64,000 nucleotides of DNA from an uncultured bacterium (lineage in GTDB: Bacteria; Bacteroidota; Bacteroidia; Chitinophagales; Chitinophagaceae), in NCBI GenBank assembly GCA_903826405.1, contig CAIKEH010000003.1, positions 1-64,000 on the forward strand. The letters are read 5' to 3'. Under the pieces are notes generated by a model. It was not told the DNA's origin, ran no database searches, and saw only the letters and a list, made by a program, of their open reading frames with translations. Shown in pieces: positions 9,001 through 18,127 of the stretch (position 1 is the stretch's first letter; every line of letters begins with the position of its first letter). Both the position numbers and the translations under genes were made by a program.

Positions 9001-10269
9001 TTACTGATGTGCCTTGTCGGCGTCATCATATTTCTTCTGGTACAAATCCGTCTTGGCCTTGTCCTTCTTCTTGTCGTAGCAATAGGTCAATAGGCTACAG
9101 GTAGATTTGAAATTTGACCTTTCAGAAGTCTTCAGGTGACCCATGGGGTCGTAGTGGGCGAACACCTTCTCCAAATGGGGGATCGCTTTGTCCACAACGG
9201 GTATGATCTGTGCGTTCAGGTCAGCCTTCTTTTTGACATCCTCTGGCTTGGTCCCCTTGATCTTGTTCACGTCGTCTTCCATGAACAGTGCCATATTATA
9301 ATAATGCTTGCCGAACGAGAGTTCCGTCTCCCAAGATTCGGGTTTCAACGTGACTGCCTTGGTGTATAGTTCCTCAATCTTCTTGCATTTGGCGTCGTAG
9401 TCTGCAGGGCGTTTGGAGGCATCAGCAACATGCGTTTCTCCGAAAAGTGTTACTGCATAGTCTGTGAGGACATCAAAATTATCTGGGTTGGATTTCAATA
9501 CTTCTTCGTATTTAGCGAAGAGTGCAGCCTTATCCCCATTCTCCCTTAGGTAATCTATTTCCAGTAAAGGAAGATAATCGTCCTTGGGAAAGACTTCCTT
9601 GCCTAGGGCGATGTACTTATTCATGTTGGCAACGTCTTTCTTGTCGTAATAATATTTCGCGAGGTACCTGTATGCCGTGGCATAGTCGGCATTCCCATAT
9701 ACTTTGGCATCAGCCAACTTGGTGAACAGGGCTACAGCATCGTCCTCTTTTTTCGCATTCATGGCGGCTACTCCAGAATAGAAGGTCACCACCGTATCCA
9801 GTTTATTTAGTCCCCAGCCCTGACCGTTTATGTATTCTCCAACAGCGGCGGTTTGCTTGAAGGCATTGAGGGATTGTTCGGGCTTGTTATTGTTGAGGTA
9901 TCCTGCAGCCTCTTCATAACCGCTGGAATACAGGCTGAAAATGGGTTGGTAATTATCCAGGGTCATTAAAACGGTTGCCTGATTTTTATCCACTTCAAGT
10001 GCCTTTTTGAAAGCATCGAAAGATTCCATTCTGGCCGTTGGGATGGATACCTGAAGATTTTTATCTGCAGCGATCGCACTGTAAATTTTACCCTTGGTAT
10101 ACCATGCTTCTGGATTCTTGGCATTTTTCGGGTTGGTCATGGCGGCATCAATGGTAGCTTTGGCCTGATCGAGCTGCTTGGCGGCAAGTTGATCCTTGGC
10201 TTTTTTGACATCCTGAGCCTGAATGGATCCGAACATGGCCACCAGGATAATGAAAAACAGATTCTTCAT
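9001..10269 (-). CDS. Exported tetratricopeptide-repeat protein
   Basis: The 422-residue protein opens with a signal peptide (MKNLFFIILVAMFGSIQAQ) and continues as helical TPR-type repeats such as AWYTKGKIYSAIAADK and YATAYRYLAKYYYDKKD. Similar periplasmic TPR proteins are common in Bacteroidota and serve as protein-binding scaffolds; no enzymatic motif is present. It is followed by a strong terminator and lies downstream of gyrA with a 73-base gap, so it may have its own promoter. Confidence 0.85.
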   Translation of the reverse strand: MKNLFFIILVAMFGSIQAQDVKKAKDQLAAKQLDQAKATIDAAMTNPKNAKNPEAWYTKGKIYSAIAADKNLQVSIPTARMESFDAFKKALEVDKNQATVLMTLDNYQPIFSLYSSGYEEAAGYLNNNKPEQSLNAFKQTAAVGEYINGQGWGLNKLDTVVTFYSGVAAMNAKKEDDAVALFTKLADAKVYGNADYATAYRYLAKYYYDKKDVANMNKYIALGKEVFPKDDYLPLLEIDYLRENGDKAALFAKYEEVLKSNPDNFDVLTDYAVTLFGETHVADASKRPADYDAKCKKIEELYTKAVTLKPESWETELSFGKHYYNMALFMEDDVNKIKGTKPEDVKKKADLNAQIIPVVDKAIPHLEKVFAHYDPMGHLKTSERSNFKSTCSLLTYCYDKKKDKAKTDLYQKKYDDADKAHQ

Positions 10270-10342
10270 GATGGTTGAATTTTAAATGACAATTTAAAGA
10301 ATTATGGGTTCCCTCCTTGGTTTTACGGAACCTGTAAAGAAA

Positions 10343-12910
10343 TTATTCGATCACCGGTTCAATCGGGGTGGAATCAGAACTTGGGTCACCCTGCGGATCC
10401 TGTGATGGGGTTGCCAGGGGTTCAACCACAGCTGTCTCATCCAAATTGGTGATTGCTGCGATTTGATCAGATTCATCAAGCTTGATGAGTTTGACGCCCT
10501 GGGTGGCTCGTCCCTGCTCACTGATCTGGCTTACCGACATCCGTATCGTGATGCCAGAAATGCAGGTGATCATGAGGTCCTCTTGTTGAGAAACATCTAA
10601 CATGCCAACCAGTCCGCCTGTTTTATCCGTGACATTGATCGTTTTGACACCCTTACCGCCCCGGTTGGTCACCCGATATTCGTCTATGGCGGTCCGTTTG
10701 CCGAAGCCTTTCTCCGACACGACTAAAACATCGCGGGTCTTGTCTTCTCTATTCAGGCATATCAATCCCACGACCTCATCCTGTTCGTCTTCCACTTCTA
10801 TGCCGGCCACGCCGATTGCGCCCCTGCCGGTGGGCCTGACCTTTTCTTCCGGGAATCTTATGGCTCGACCACTCCTGACGGCCATCATGATCTCGCTGTT
10901 GCCATCGGTCAATCTGGCTTCCAGAAGTTGATCCCCCTCCACGATGGTGATAGCATTAACCCCGGAAGCACGGGGTCTGCTGAATTCCTCGAGATTGGTT
11001 TTTTTGATGATGCCCTTCTTGGTGCAGAGAACAATTGCATGAGAGTTGACAAAGTCCACATTGTCCAATTTCTTCACGTCCAGGATCACCCTGATTTTGT
11101 CGTCGCTGGGCAATTGAATGAGATTCTGAATGGCTCTTCCTTTACTTTGTTTATCCCCATCCGGGATCTGATATGCTTTCAGCCAGTAGCATCTTCCTTT
11201 TTCAGTGAAAAACATGAGGGTGTGGTGTGTCGATGCAACGAAGAGATGTTCTATCCAATCCTCTTCGCGGGTCTTACCTCCCACCGATCCCCTGCCACCG
11301 CGGCGCTGGATACGGTATTCGTCAGCAGGCGTACGCTTGATGTAGCCCATGTGGGAAACGGTTATCACCACGTCTTCCTCTTTGATCAGATCCTCGTAAC
11401 GGACCTCATCATCCAGGAAGGTGATCTCTGATCGGCGTTCGTCACCGAATTTATCCTTGATCTCGTTCAGTTCCGTCTTGATGAGTTCGAAACGGAGTGA
11501 TTCGCTTCCGAGAAGTTCTTGGAGTTGTGCGATATGCTTCATCACTTCGTCGAATTCCTCCTTGATCTTGTCGCGTTCCATGCCAGTCAGGCGTTGGAGT
11601 CTGAGTTCAAGTACCGCTTTGGCCTGTATCTCCGACATGCCGAAAGTGGTCATGAGCCCCTCACGGGCGATATCGGGCGTGGCAGAGTTTCGGATCAGCT
11701 TGATCACCTCATCAAGATGATCCAATGCTATGAGATAGCCTTGCAGGACATGGGCCCTTTTCTCTGCCTCCCTGAGTTCATATTGTGCTCTTCTTACGAC
11801 CACTTCATGACGGAATTCGACGAATTCCGAGATCAGGTCTTTCAAGTTAAGCGTACGGGGTCTTCCTTTGACGAGAGCAACGTTATTGATGCCATAGGAG
11901 GTCTGTAGCTCCGTGAGTTTGTACAATTGGTTGATGACGACCTGTGCCACCGCGTCGCGGCGAAGATCTATAACGATGCGAGTGCCTTCTTTACCGGTCG
12001 ATTCATTATTGACATGGGAAATGCCTTCTATGACCTTATCGTTGACCAGTTGTCCTATGCGTGCGGTCAGTACGTCCCGGCTGACCTGATAGGGTACTTC
12101 GGTGATGATGATCGTTTCTCTTCCATTCGATTTGGTTTCTACCTGAAGTTTTCCGCGCAGGACGACACGTCCCCTGCCCGAGTGCATGGCTGCCTTGACA
12201 CCTTCCATGCCATATATGATACCCCCTCCGGGGAAATCAGGGGCTTTGACATGCTGCATGAGTTCTTCAATGGTGATCTCCCGGTTGTCTATGTAGGCGA
12301 TGCATCCATTAAGGACTTCTGTCATGTTATGAGGCATCATGTTGGTGGCCATGCCCACCGCGATTCCGCTACTGCCGTTCACCAGGAGCTGAGGGTATTT
12401 GGCAGGCAAAACCGTGGGCTCCTGCATGGAGTCATCGAAATTCGGTTGGAAATCAACCGTATCCTTTTCGATATCGTCCATCAGGAAATGTGCCAAGCGT
12501 TGGAGCCGGGCTTCGGTATACCTCATGGCTGCAGGTCCTTCTCCATCCGGGGAGCCGAAGTTTCCCTGCTTGTCCACCATCGGATAGCGCATGTTCCATT
12601 CCTGAGCCATGCGGACCAGGGAATCATATACGGCTGTATCACCATGGGGGTGGAATTTACCCAGCACCTCACCCACTATACGGGCGCATTTGCGGTGCGG
12701 TTTGTTGTATTCCAGACCCAATTCGTTCTTCATGGCATAAAGGATCCTCCGGTGAACAGGCTTTAATCCATCACGCACATCGGGCAGCGCACGGCCGACG
12801 ATCACGCTCATGGAATAATCGATGTATGCAGACTTCATCTGCTCCTCTATGTTCACGGGGATGATCCGGTCATTATCGTGTGTCTGCTCTGGCTTGAGAT
12901 GCTCGTCCAT
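10343..12910 (-). CDS. gyrA: DNA gyrase subunit A
   Basis: The 855-residue protein is the DNA-breaking subunit of gyrase, which introduces negative supercoils using ATP. The catalytic Tyr is Y131 in AAMRYTEARL. The quinolone-resistance segment reads HPHGDTAVYDSLVRM, with Thr92 at the position of E. coli Ser83 and Asp96 at that of Asp87. The C-terminal wrapping domain carries the gyrase-specific box QRRGGRG near residue 535, separating it from ParC. The C-terminal tail is acidic and Pro/Ser-rich. The start at 12908-12910 has AGGA about 10 bases upstream; the ATG at 12955 overlaps the -7 promoter box and is unlikely to be used. Confidence 0.97.
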   Translation of the reverse strand: MDEHLKPEQTHDNDRIIPVNIEEQMKSAYIDYSMSVIVGRALPDVRDGLKPVHRRILYAMKNELGLEYNKPHRKCARIVGEVLGKFHPHGDTAVYDSLVRMAQEWNMRYPMVDKQGNFGSPDGEGPAAMRYTEARLQRLAHFLMDDIEKDTVDFQPNFDDSMQEPTVLPAKYPQLLVNGSSGIAVGMATNMMPHNMTEVLNGCIAYIDNREITIEELMQHVKAPDFPGGGIIYGMEGVKAAMHSGRGRVVLRGKLQVETKSNGRETIIITEVPYQVSRDVLTARIGQLVNDKVIEGISHVNNESTGKEGTRIVIDLRRDAVAQVVINQLYKLTELQTSYGINNVALVKGRPRTLNLKDLISEFVEFRHEVVVRRAQYELREAEKRAHVLQGYLIALDHLDEVIKLIRNSATPDIAREGLMTTFGMSEIQAKAVLELRLQRLTGMERDKIKEEFDEVMKHIAQLQELLGSESLRFELIKTELNEIKDKFGDERRSEITFLDDEVRYEDLIKEEDVVITVSHMGYIKRTPADEYRIQRRGGRGSVGGKTREEDWIEHLFVASTHHTLMFFTEKGRCYWLKAYQIPDGDKQSKGRAIQNLIQLPSDDKIRVILDVKKLDNVDFVNSHAIVLCTKKGIIKKTNLEEFSRPRASGVNAITIVEGDQLLEARLTDGNSEIMMAVRSGRAIRFPEEKVRPTGRGAIGVAGIEVEDEQDEVVGLICLNREDKTRDVLVVSEKGFGKRTAIDEYRVTNRGGKGVKTINVTDKTGGLVGMLDVSQQEDLMITCISGITIRMSVSQISEQGRATQGVKLIKLDESDQIAAITNLDETAVVEPLATPSQDPQGDPSSDSTPIEPVIE

Positions 12911-13265
12911 GGCTGATTTTCCTTGTTGTGCGGGGTTATGCTGTGCGGCCTGCAAATGTACCCGAAAATGGTCGGAAAAGGGGTCAAAAACAAGCCTTTT
13001 TTAGGGCGTAGTTATCCACGGATGTGGATTGAGGGGTAAAGGCTTTTCACAAGTCATTAAACCTATTCAGGAGTTGGTCAAGAAATGAAGTAATCACCCC
13101 TCCGGTCAGTATACGGGGGGGAGAAGAATGGGCCGTTCTGAATGGTCCTGAGAATATCGTCTTCAGATCCATTTTCATATCCCTGATCAAAAACATCTCC
13201 ACAGACTCATTCTAAAAGTCCTCTTGATTCATATTCTTTACCTTGCATCCTGAACCCCATCCTAT
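12911..13265. other. Intergenic region upstream of gyrA and the saccharopine dehydrogenase gene
   Basis: About 355 bases between divergent genes. The left part carries the gyrA promoter box. The right part ends in TACCTTGC at 13239-13246, a near match to the -7 consensus, 20 bases before the ATG at 13266. A TTATCCACGG segment near 13011-13020 resembles a single DnaA box, but one box has little meaning. Nothing else was recognised. Confidence 0.45.
12953..12960 (-). promoter_or_regulatory. Bacteroidota-type -7 box for gyrA (TACATTTG)
   Basis: The minus strand reads TACATTTG, an exact fit to TAnnTTTG. Transcription would start about 6 bases downstream, leaving a leader of roughly 36 bases before the ATG at 12910. 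No clear -33 TTTG at the usual spacing was found. Confidence 0.6.
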
Positions 13266-14753
13266 ATGAAACAGATCCTGGTTATGGGTGCGGGAAAGTC
13301 CGCATCGGTGCTGATCGAATACCTGTTGGAAATGGCTGGTGAAAAGGGATGGCATGTGCATGTGGCCGATCTCAATCTGGAACTGGCTCGAAGCCGTGCG
13401 GGTGATTCGCTACACGCTACCGCCCACGGTATTGACTCCGCTTCGGGTGAACAAGCAAGTACCTTGGTCAGGAACGCAGATGTAGTGATTTCCATGCTAC
13501 CACCCTATTTGCATATAGAGGCTGCGCTCCTCTGTCTAAACCAGGGCAAACACTTTCTCAACGCATCCTATGTTACTCCGGACATGGCTGCTCTGCATGA
13601 AGAAGCAGAGAGGAAGGGTCTGCTTTTTCTTTGTGAGATGGGTCTCGACCCGGGCATCGACCATATGAGCGCCATGGAGATGATCGATAGTATTCGATCT
13701 AAAGGCGGCAGGATACATTCTTTCCGTTCTCATTGTGGTGGGCTGGTTGCTCCGGAAAGCGACAACAATCCCTGGCATTACAAGATCAGTTGGAATCCGA
13801 GGAACATAGTGATGTCCGGTAAGGATGGGGCTTCCTATCTGCAAGATGGGCGATCCGTGCACTTGAACTACACTGAACTCTTCGATCCAGGCAGAACGGT
13901 TTTCATACCCTCCGCTGGAAACTATGCCTGGTATCCGAATCGGGACTCGATCCCATACATATCCAAATATGGACTGGAAGGAATCGGAACCTTTGTGCGC
14001 ACCACGCTCCGTCATCCTGATTTCTGTGCCGGTTGGAAGTCTGTGGTAGACTTGAAGCTCACTGCAGAGGACCAGTTCTATGAAACAGACGGGATGACGC
14101 TATCCACTTTCTTCCAAATACACCTCGACAATAATGGATTCACCAAATGGCTGCAGCAAGCCGTAACATCCAGTTTCAGCAAAACCCGACATCAACTTGA
14201 TGATCTCATTCGCTGGCTGGAAGCGGAGAAAAAAGGCGAACCCTTCCTCAAGGGACAATTCCTTGCTGTTGATGAAAAAGGAAATGTCGAAACGACGAAC
14301 CTTGAGGATTTGAAACGAAGTGACTTGAATAAAATCGACATACAACTTCATGATGCCGGACTGCTCCTCCAACAGTTGTTCTTTCTTGGATTGGATTCAA
14401 ACGAATTCATCAACCGAGGACGGTGCACTGCCGCGGAAATCCTGCAATGGAGCATGGAAAAGAAACTTGCTTTGGATCCTGGAGACAAAGACATGATCAT
14501 CATGCTTCACGAGATCGCATATGAATGGAATGGGAAGGAAAAATTCGCCAATAGTCACCTAATCGTCAAGGGCGACGATAGTGTCAGGACGGCGATGGCC
14601 AAGACTGTAGGCCTTCCATTGGGTATTGCTGCAGGATTGTTGTTGGATGGACGGATAGAGCGTAGAGGTGTGACGATTCCCATTCATAAGGATATTTACC
14701 AGCCTGTATTATCTGAATTACGATCATCCGGCATCGGATTCCAGGAGTCCTGA
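13266..14753 (+). CDS. Saccharopine dehydrogenase-family protein
   Basis: The 495-residue protein begins with a Rossmann fold (ILVMGAGKSASVLIEYL) and has the family segment LLFLCEMGLDPGIDHMSAM followed by HCGGLVAPESDNNPWHYKISWNPR. This is the architecture of saccharopine reductase/lysine-forming dehydrogenases of yeast LYS9 type. In bacteria, family members act in lysine degradation or in carboxyspermidine and related syntheses. No lysine-ketoglutarate reductase gene is adjacent, so the exact reaction stays open. It converges with the sirtuin gene, leaving 22 bases between stops. Confidence 0.88.
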   Translation: MKQILVMGAGKSASVLIEYLLEMAGEKGWHVHVADLNLELARSRAGDSLHATAHGIDSASGEQASTLVRNADVVISMLPPYLHIEAALLCLNQGKHFLNASYVTPDMAALHEEAERKGLLFLCEMGLDPGIDHMSAMEMIDSIRSKGGRIHSFRSHCGGLVAPESDNNPWHYKISWNPRNIVMSGKDGASYLQDGRSVHLNYTELFDPGRTVFIPSAGNYAWYPNRDSIPYISKYGLEGIGTFVRTTLRHPDFCAGWKSVVDLKLTAEDQFYETDGMTLSTFFQIHLDNNGFTKWLQQAVTSSFSKTRHQLDDLIRWLEAEKKGEPFLKGQFLAVDEKGNVETTNLEDLKRSDLNKIDIQLHDAGLLLQQLFFLGLDSNEFINRGRCTAAEILQWSMEKKLALDPGDKDMIIMLHEIAYEWNGKEKFANSHLIVKGDDSVRTAMAKTVGLPLGIAAGLLLDGRIERRGVTIPIHKDIYQPVLSELRSSGIGFQES

Positions 14754-14775
14754 CTTGAACGAAACAATATCAAAT

Positions 14776-15465
14776 TCAATGCTCATGTAGCTGTCGGATC
14801 ATTTCCTTCACTCCATCTGTGGCGACCATTTCAATTTTAGTGTATTTCAGACCGGCGGGTATCACGGGGATCTTCTTATCGACTATATAAATGTGGGCTT
14901 CAGGTTCCACCAGATCTATAAGACCAGCGGCTGGATATACCAGCAATGAAGTTCCGATCACGGCGAAAATATCGGCCTCAGCTGCCCACTTTGCAGCTTC
15001 TGTTATCAGCGGTACTTCCTCATGAAACCAGACGATGTTCGGGCGGAGTGGGGCACCGTCCTCTGCCAACGCGCCGGGGATCATGTCTCCTATCACCGGA
15101 TAGATGAGTCCTTCGTTTCTTGAACTCCTCATCTTAAGTATCTCGCCATGCAAATGCATCACGGATCTGGATCCGGCCCTTTCATGAAGATCATCCACGT
15201 TCTGTGTGATGATCCGCACATCGAATCTGTCCTGTAATGAGGCGAGTCCGAGATGTGCGGCGTTAGGTGATGCATTTAAAATGTCCCTTCTCCGTTGATT
15301 ATAGAATTCCAGGACCATTTCCGGGTCCCGGGCCCAAGCCATGGGTGTTGCTACATCCTCTACCCTATGGCCTTCCCAAAGTCCATCACTGTCACGAAAA
15401 GTCCGCAATCCGCTCTCGGCGCTGATGCCGGCTCCTGTGAGAACTACTAATTTATTTTTGGACAT
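14776..15465 (-). CDS. cobB: NAD-dependent protein deacylase (sirtuin) without zinc-binding cysteines
   Basis: The 229-residue protein has the sirtuin NAD site GAGISAESGL (11-20), TQNVDDLH and the catalytic His106 in HLHGE. Y55-N-Q-R58 matches the Y-x-x-R pair used by class III sirtuins (SIRT5, CobB) for succinyl or malonyl lysine. The zinc ribbon that normally follows HGE has no cysteines; the stretch reads LKMRSSRNEGLIYPV and then LRPNIVWFHE. This cysteine-free form occurs in other bacterial sirtuins. It removes acyl groups from lysines, giving nicotinamide and O-acyl-ADP-ribose. Single gene, convergent with the saccharopine dehydrogenase gene. Confidence 0.92.
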   Translation of the reverse strand: MSKNKLVVLTGAGISAESGLRTFRDSDGLWEGHRVEDVATPMAWARDPEMVLEFYNQRRRDILNASPNAAHLGLASLQDRFDVRIITQNVDDLHERAGSRSVMHLHGEILKMRSSRNEGLIYPVIGDMIPGALAEDGAPLRPNIVWFHEEVPLITEAAKWAAEADIFAVIGTSLLVYPAAGLIDLVEPEAHIYIVDKKIPVIPAGLKYTKIEMVATDGVKEMIRQLHEH

Positions 15466-15565
15466 CTTATTCTTGCTCTGCTTATGAGATCAGGCTAATT
15501 GGGTTCAGTCCTTAATTGTACGGGAGATATTTCCTAAAATTAATTTCCGGAATAACTGTCAATCT

Positions 15566-15976
15566 TCATGGTTTCTCCCCTGCCATTCCCAATATGATCT
15601 TCCATTCTTCAGGTGTCACGGGTTGCACAGACAATCTCCCAAGCCTGATCAAAGCCATATTGGCCAATTCCTTTTTTGCTTTAACATCGGACAAGCTTAT
15701 GGGTTTCTTCAATGCCCTGACAGGGCTGATGTCCACGGAAGACCAGTCTTCCGGAGTTGTCGGGTCTTGATAGGCCTCACGCACGATCTCAGCAATGCCC
15801 ACGATCTCGGTCCCTTTGTTGCTATGGTAGAAAAAGGTCAGGTCACCTTTCTTCATCGCACGAAGGTTCAACCGAGCAGCATAGTTGCGCACACCCTCCC
15901 ATCCACTTCGTCCATCTGCTACGAGTTGATCCCATGAATACACGAAAGGTTCTGATTTGACGAGCCAAAAAGCCAT
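15566..15976 (-). CDS. EVE domain protein
   Basis: The 136-residue protein is a full EVE domain: MAFWLVKSEPFVYSWDQL, then WEGVRNYAARLNLR, then KGDLTFFYHSN and GIAEIVREAYQDPT. EVE domains are PUA-like folds that bind modified bases in RNA or DNA. It stands alone, upstream of the sirtuin gene on the same strand and downstream of the second 8-bp repeat array. No fused nuclease is present, so a role in RNA modification reading is as likely as defence. Confidence 0.92.
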   Translation of the reverse strand: MAFWLVKSEPFVYSWDQLVADGRSGWEGVRNYAARLNLRAMKKGDLTFFYHSNKGTEIVGIAEIVREAYQDPTTPEDWSSVDISPVRALKKPISLSDVKAKKELANMALIRLGRLSVQPVTPEEWKIILGMAGEKP

Positions 15977-15997
15977 GTGAGGAAGATAGAATAATTT

Positions 15998-16127
15998 ATG
16001 GATTAATGGATTAATGGATTAATGGATTAATGGATTAATGGATTAGTGAATTAATGGATTAGTGAATTAATCCACTAATCCATTAATTCACTAATTCACT
16101 AATTCACTAATTCACTAATTCTCTAAT
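15998..16127. repeat. 8-bp repeat array, copy 2, with a perfect 19-bp hairpin
   Basis: The left half is made of units ATGGATTA/GTGAATTA and the right half of their complement (TAATCCAC, TAATTCAC), so the array is a large inverted repeat. The arms 16046-16064 and 16073-16091 pair perfectly over 19 bp around an 8-base loop. The unit is the same as that of the array at 3139-3256. It fills the gap between the EVE gene and the LutA-like gene. Confidence 0.9.
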
Positions 16128-16842
16128 ACCCACTGGCGAGAACATCGGCTATATGCATAGTGCGTACGGGCAAGCTCTTCTTCTTTAGAACACCATCTAT
16201 ATGCATCAGGCAACTCAGGTCGGTGGAAATAAGGAATCCGGCACCCGTGGCATTTGTGTTCAAAGCCTTCTGCTCGCCCATTGCGTAAGATATGGTTTCG
16301 AATTTCACGGAAAAAGTACCGCCGAAACCACAGCAGGTTTCTACGTCATTCATCTCTGTAATTTCAAGACCTTTCACGTTGGACAACAATTTTCGTGGGG
16401 CTTCCTTTATCCCGTATTCTCTGAGTCCTGCACAGGAATCATGATAAGTTGCTTTTCCGTCGAAACGGGCACCTAGATCTTCAACTTTGAGGATGTTTAC
16501 CAGAAAATCCGTGAGTTCAAAAACGTGACTTTTCATTTCCTTTGCTGCTTTCAACTGGGACGAATTGCTGAATACCTCAGTGTAATAATTCCGTATGAAG
16601 CCGGCGCAGGAAGCGCTTGGCGTGACGATGTATTGCTGGCCTTCGAAATCTTTAAGAAATTTGGCACATACCGCTCTGGCTTCATCACGGAAGCCAGCGT
16701 TATAGGCAGGTTGACCGCAACAGGTCTGTTCTTTGATGTAATTCACCGTACAGCCTGCCTTCTTCAGCACTTTCACCATGTTGAAGCCGGTCTGAGGATA
16801 GAGTTGGTCGACGAAGCAGGGTATGAAGATCTGTACGTTCAT
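16123..16842 (-). CDS. lutA: LutA-like (Fe-S)-binding oxidoreductase subunit
   Basis: The 239-residue protein carries two CCG domains: EQTCCGQPAYN near residues 39-49 and VETCCGFGGTFSVKF in the C-terminal half, with CxxSCAG-like segments between. This is the architecture of LutA/YkgE, one of three proteins that oxidise L-lactate through iron-sulfur centres. No lutB or lutC lies in the window. The start at 16840-16842 is chosen because MNVQIFIPCFVDQLYP is the family N-terminus; the upstream ATG at 16881 would overlap ribH. The stop codon lies at the edge of the 8-bp repeat array. Confidence 0.85.
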   Translation of the reverse strand: MNVQIFIPCFVDQLYPQTGFNMVKVLKKAGCTVNYIKEQTCCGQPAYNAGFRDEARAVCAKFLKDFEGQQYIVTPSASCAGFIRNYYTEVFSNSSQLKAAKEMKSHVFELTDFLVNILKVEDLGARFDGKATYHDSCAGLREYGIKEAPRKLLSNVKGLEITEMNDVETCCGFGGTFSVKFETISYAMGEQKALNTNATGAGFLISTDLSCLMHIDGVLKKKSLPVRTMHIADVLASGY

Positions 16843-16858
16843 GTACTTGGTTTCGGGA

Positions 16859-17365
16859 TCATGATGAGCGACGGAATGCACTGTTCAGGGTGATCATTTT
16901 GAGCGCTGCTATTGCCGCCTCGGCACCTTTATGACCATGTTTGCCGCCTATCCTTTCCATAGCCTGCTTTTCATTGTCCACCGTGAGTACCCCGAATATG
17001 ACCGGTACTGGGAGGGTCAGATTGAGTTGCGTAACACCTTGGGTTACGGATTGGCAGACATAATCGAAGTGGGGAGTATCTCCTCTGACCACACACCCGA
17101 GCGCAATGAAAGCCAGTGGCCTGTCGTCACGATATTTCGAATGATCCCAATAGGATTTAATGGCAAAAGGTATTTCCACTGACCCCGGTACTGTGATCGT
17201 CCGGACGTCCAGTTTATGAGATTTCAGTTCCTGAATGCAACCTTTTTCAAGTTGGTCAACGATATGTGCATTCCATTCCGTCTTGACCAGTACTATGGAG
17301 ACACCCTGTTGTATGGGGATGCCTGTGGGGCGGCTAATGAGTTTCTTGTTCCCTTTGGTTGCCAT
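16859..17365 (-). CDS. ribH: 6,7-dimethyl-8-ribityllumazine synthase
   Basis: The 168-residue protein is lumazine synthase, which joins 5-amino-6-ribitylaminouracil with dihydroxybutanone phosphate in the last step before riboflavin synthase. Family segments seen are VPGSVEIPFAIKSYW, ALGCVVRGDTPHFDYV (with the catalytic His in the PHFDYV part), PVIFGVLTVDNEKQAMER and GHKGAEAAIAAL. Length is typical. It lies 23 bases downstream of the TPR membrane protein gene and 16 bases upstream of the lutA-like start, so the three are likely co-transcribed. Confidence 0.96.
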   Translation of the reverse strand: MATKGNKKLISRPTGIPIQQGVSIVLVKTEWNAHIVDQLEKGCIQELKSHKLDVRTITVPGSVEIPFAIKSYWDHSKYRDDRPLAFIALGCVVRGDTPHFDYVCQSVTQGVTQLNLTLPVPVIFGVLTVDNEKQAMERIGGKHGHKGAEAAIAALKMITLNSAFRRSS

Positions 17366-17388
17366 CTTTTGCCTTTTCAGGCGGTTGG

Positions 17389-18069
17389 TTAGGATTTTGT
17401 AGATCCGAGGCGTGCCAGGTATTTATCCACCAGGAATCCCTTTTCTGACCTAGGGTATTTGTCTTTTATATTCTGGTAAACCTCAATGGCCTCCTTGGTT
17501 TTGCCGGTCATTTCAAGTAAAAGGCCTGCTCTGAAAAGGTATTCAGAAGACAATGCCTGATCCTGCTCGAACATGGTACCAGCTTTGCGGTAATGAGCAA
17601 TGGCTTCTTCGTTCTTCTTGAGTTCAGCATGGGCATCTCCAAGAAGTCCCTCGATCTTAGCCTCCACTTGTTTTGCTCCATGAACATTGGCCGCCGTCAG
17701 GGATTTTATGGCATTGTTATAGTCTCCCGTCTGGAGATAACAAACCCCTGCGTAATAATTGGCAAGATCACCGGTTTTTGTCCCGCTATACTTCTTGGCC
17801 ACTTTCAGAAAACCCGGAGTGGAGGTGTTGCCATTAAGTGCGAGGGAAAAGGAGTCCTTCCTAAAAAAGTCCTCGGCACGGAAGATCTCTTCCTGGGCTT
17901 TTTCTTCGTTGGGGATCTGATATAGGTATTTGTACCCAAGATAACCACCGACCAGAAGTATGACCGCGCTGCTGACCACCACGATGGACTTGCTGTATTT
18001 TTCCCAGAAACCTTTTGCTCTTTCCAGAACATCAACTTCAGCGGGTTCCAGGTGTTTCTTGTCACTCAT
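17389..18069 (-). CDS. Single-pass membrane protein with periplasmic TPR domain (YfgM-like)
   Basis: The 226-residue protein has a short cytoplasmic N-terminus, a hydrophobic segment at about 25-45 (IVVVSSAVILLVGGYLGYKYLY), and then TPR repeats (GDLANYYAGVCYLQTGDYNNAIKSL, SSEYLFRAGLLLEMTGKTKEAI). This matches YfgM/Bacteroidota TPR membrane proteins that hold proteins near the translocon or envelope. It is first in the likely operon with ribH. Confidence 0.82.
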   Translation of the reverse strand: MSDKKHLEPAEVDVLERAKGFWEKYSKSIVVVSSAVILLVGGYLGYKYLYQIPNEEKAQEEIFRAEDFFRKDSFSLALNGNTSTPGFLKVAKKYSGTKTGDLANYYAGVCYLQTGDYNNAIKSLTAANVHGAKQVEAKIEGLLGDAHAELKKNEEAIAHYRKAGTMFEQDQALSSEYLFRAGLLLEMTGKTKEAIEVYQNIKDKYPRSEKGFLVDKYLARLGSTKS

Positions 18070-18127
18070 GTTATTAGGCTGTTTTATGATATTTTCAGGG
18101 TTTTGAACGTGAATTTTTTCGTTCCAC

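Noticed and set aside
11927-12766. 279-codon plus-strand frame opposite gyrA
   Set aside because: It is the antisense shadow of a highly conserved gyrA region and has no independent features.
13011-13020. TTATCCACGG near gyrA as a DnaA box or origin sign
   Set aside because: A single box without a cluster, AT-rich unwinding region or dnaA/dnaN neighbours does not support an origin.
3139-16127. 8-bp repeat arrays as a CRISPR array
   Set aside because: Units are contiguous and 8 bp long, with no spacers and no cas genes.
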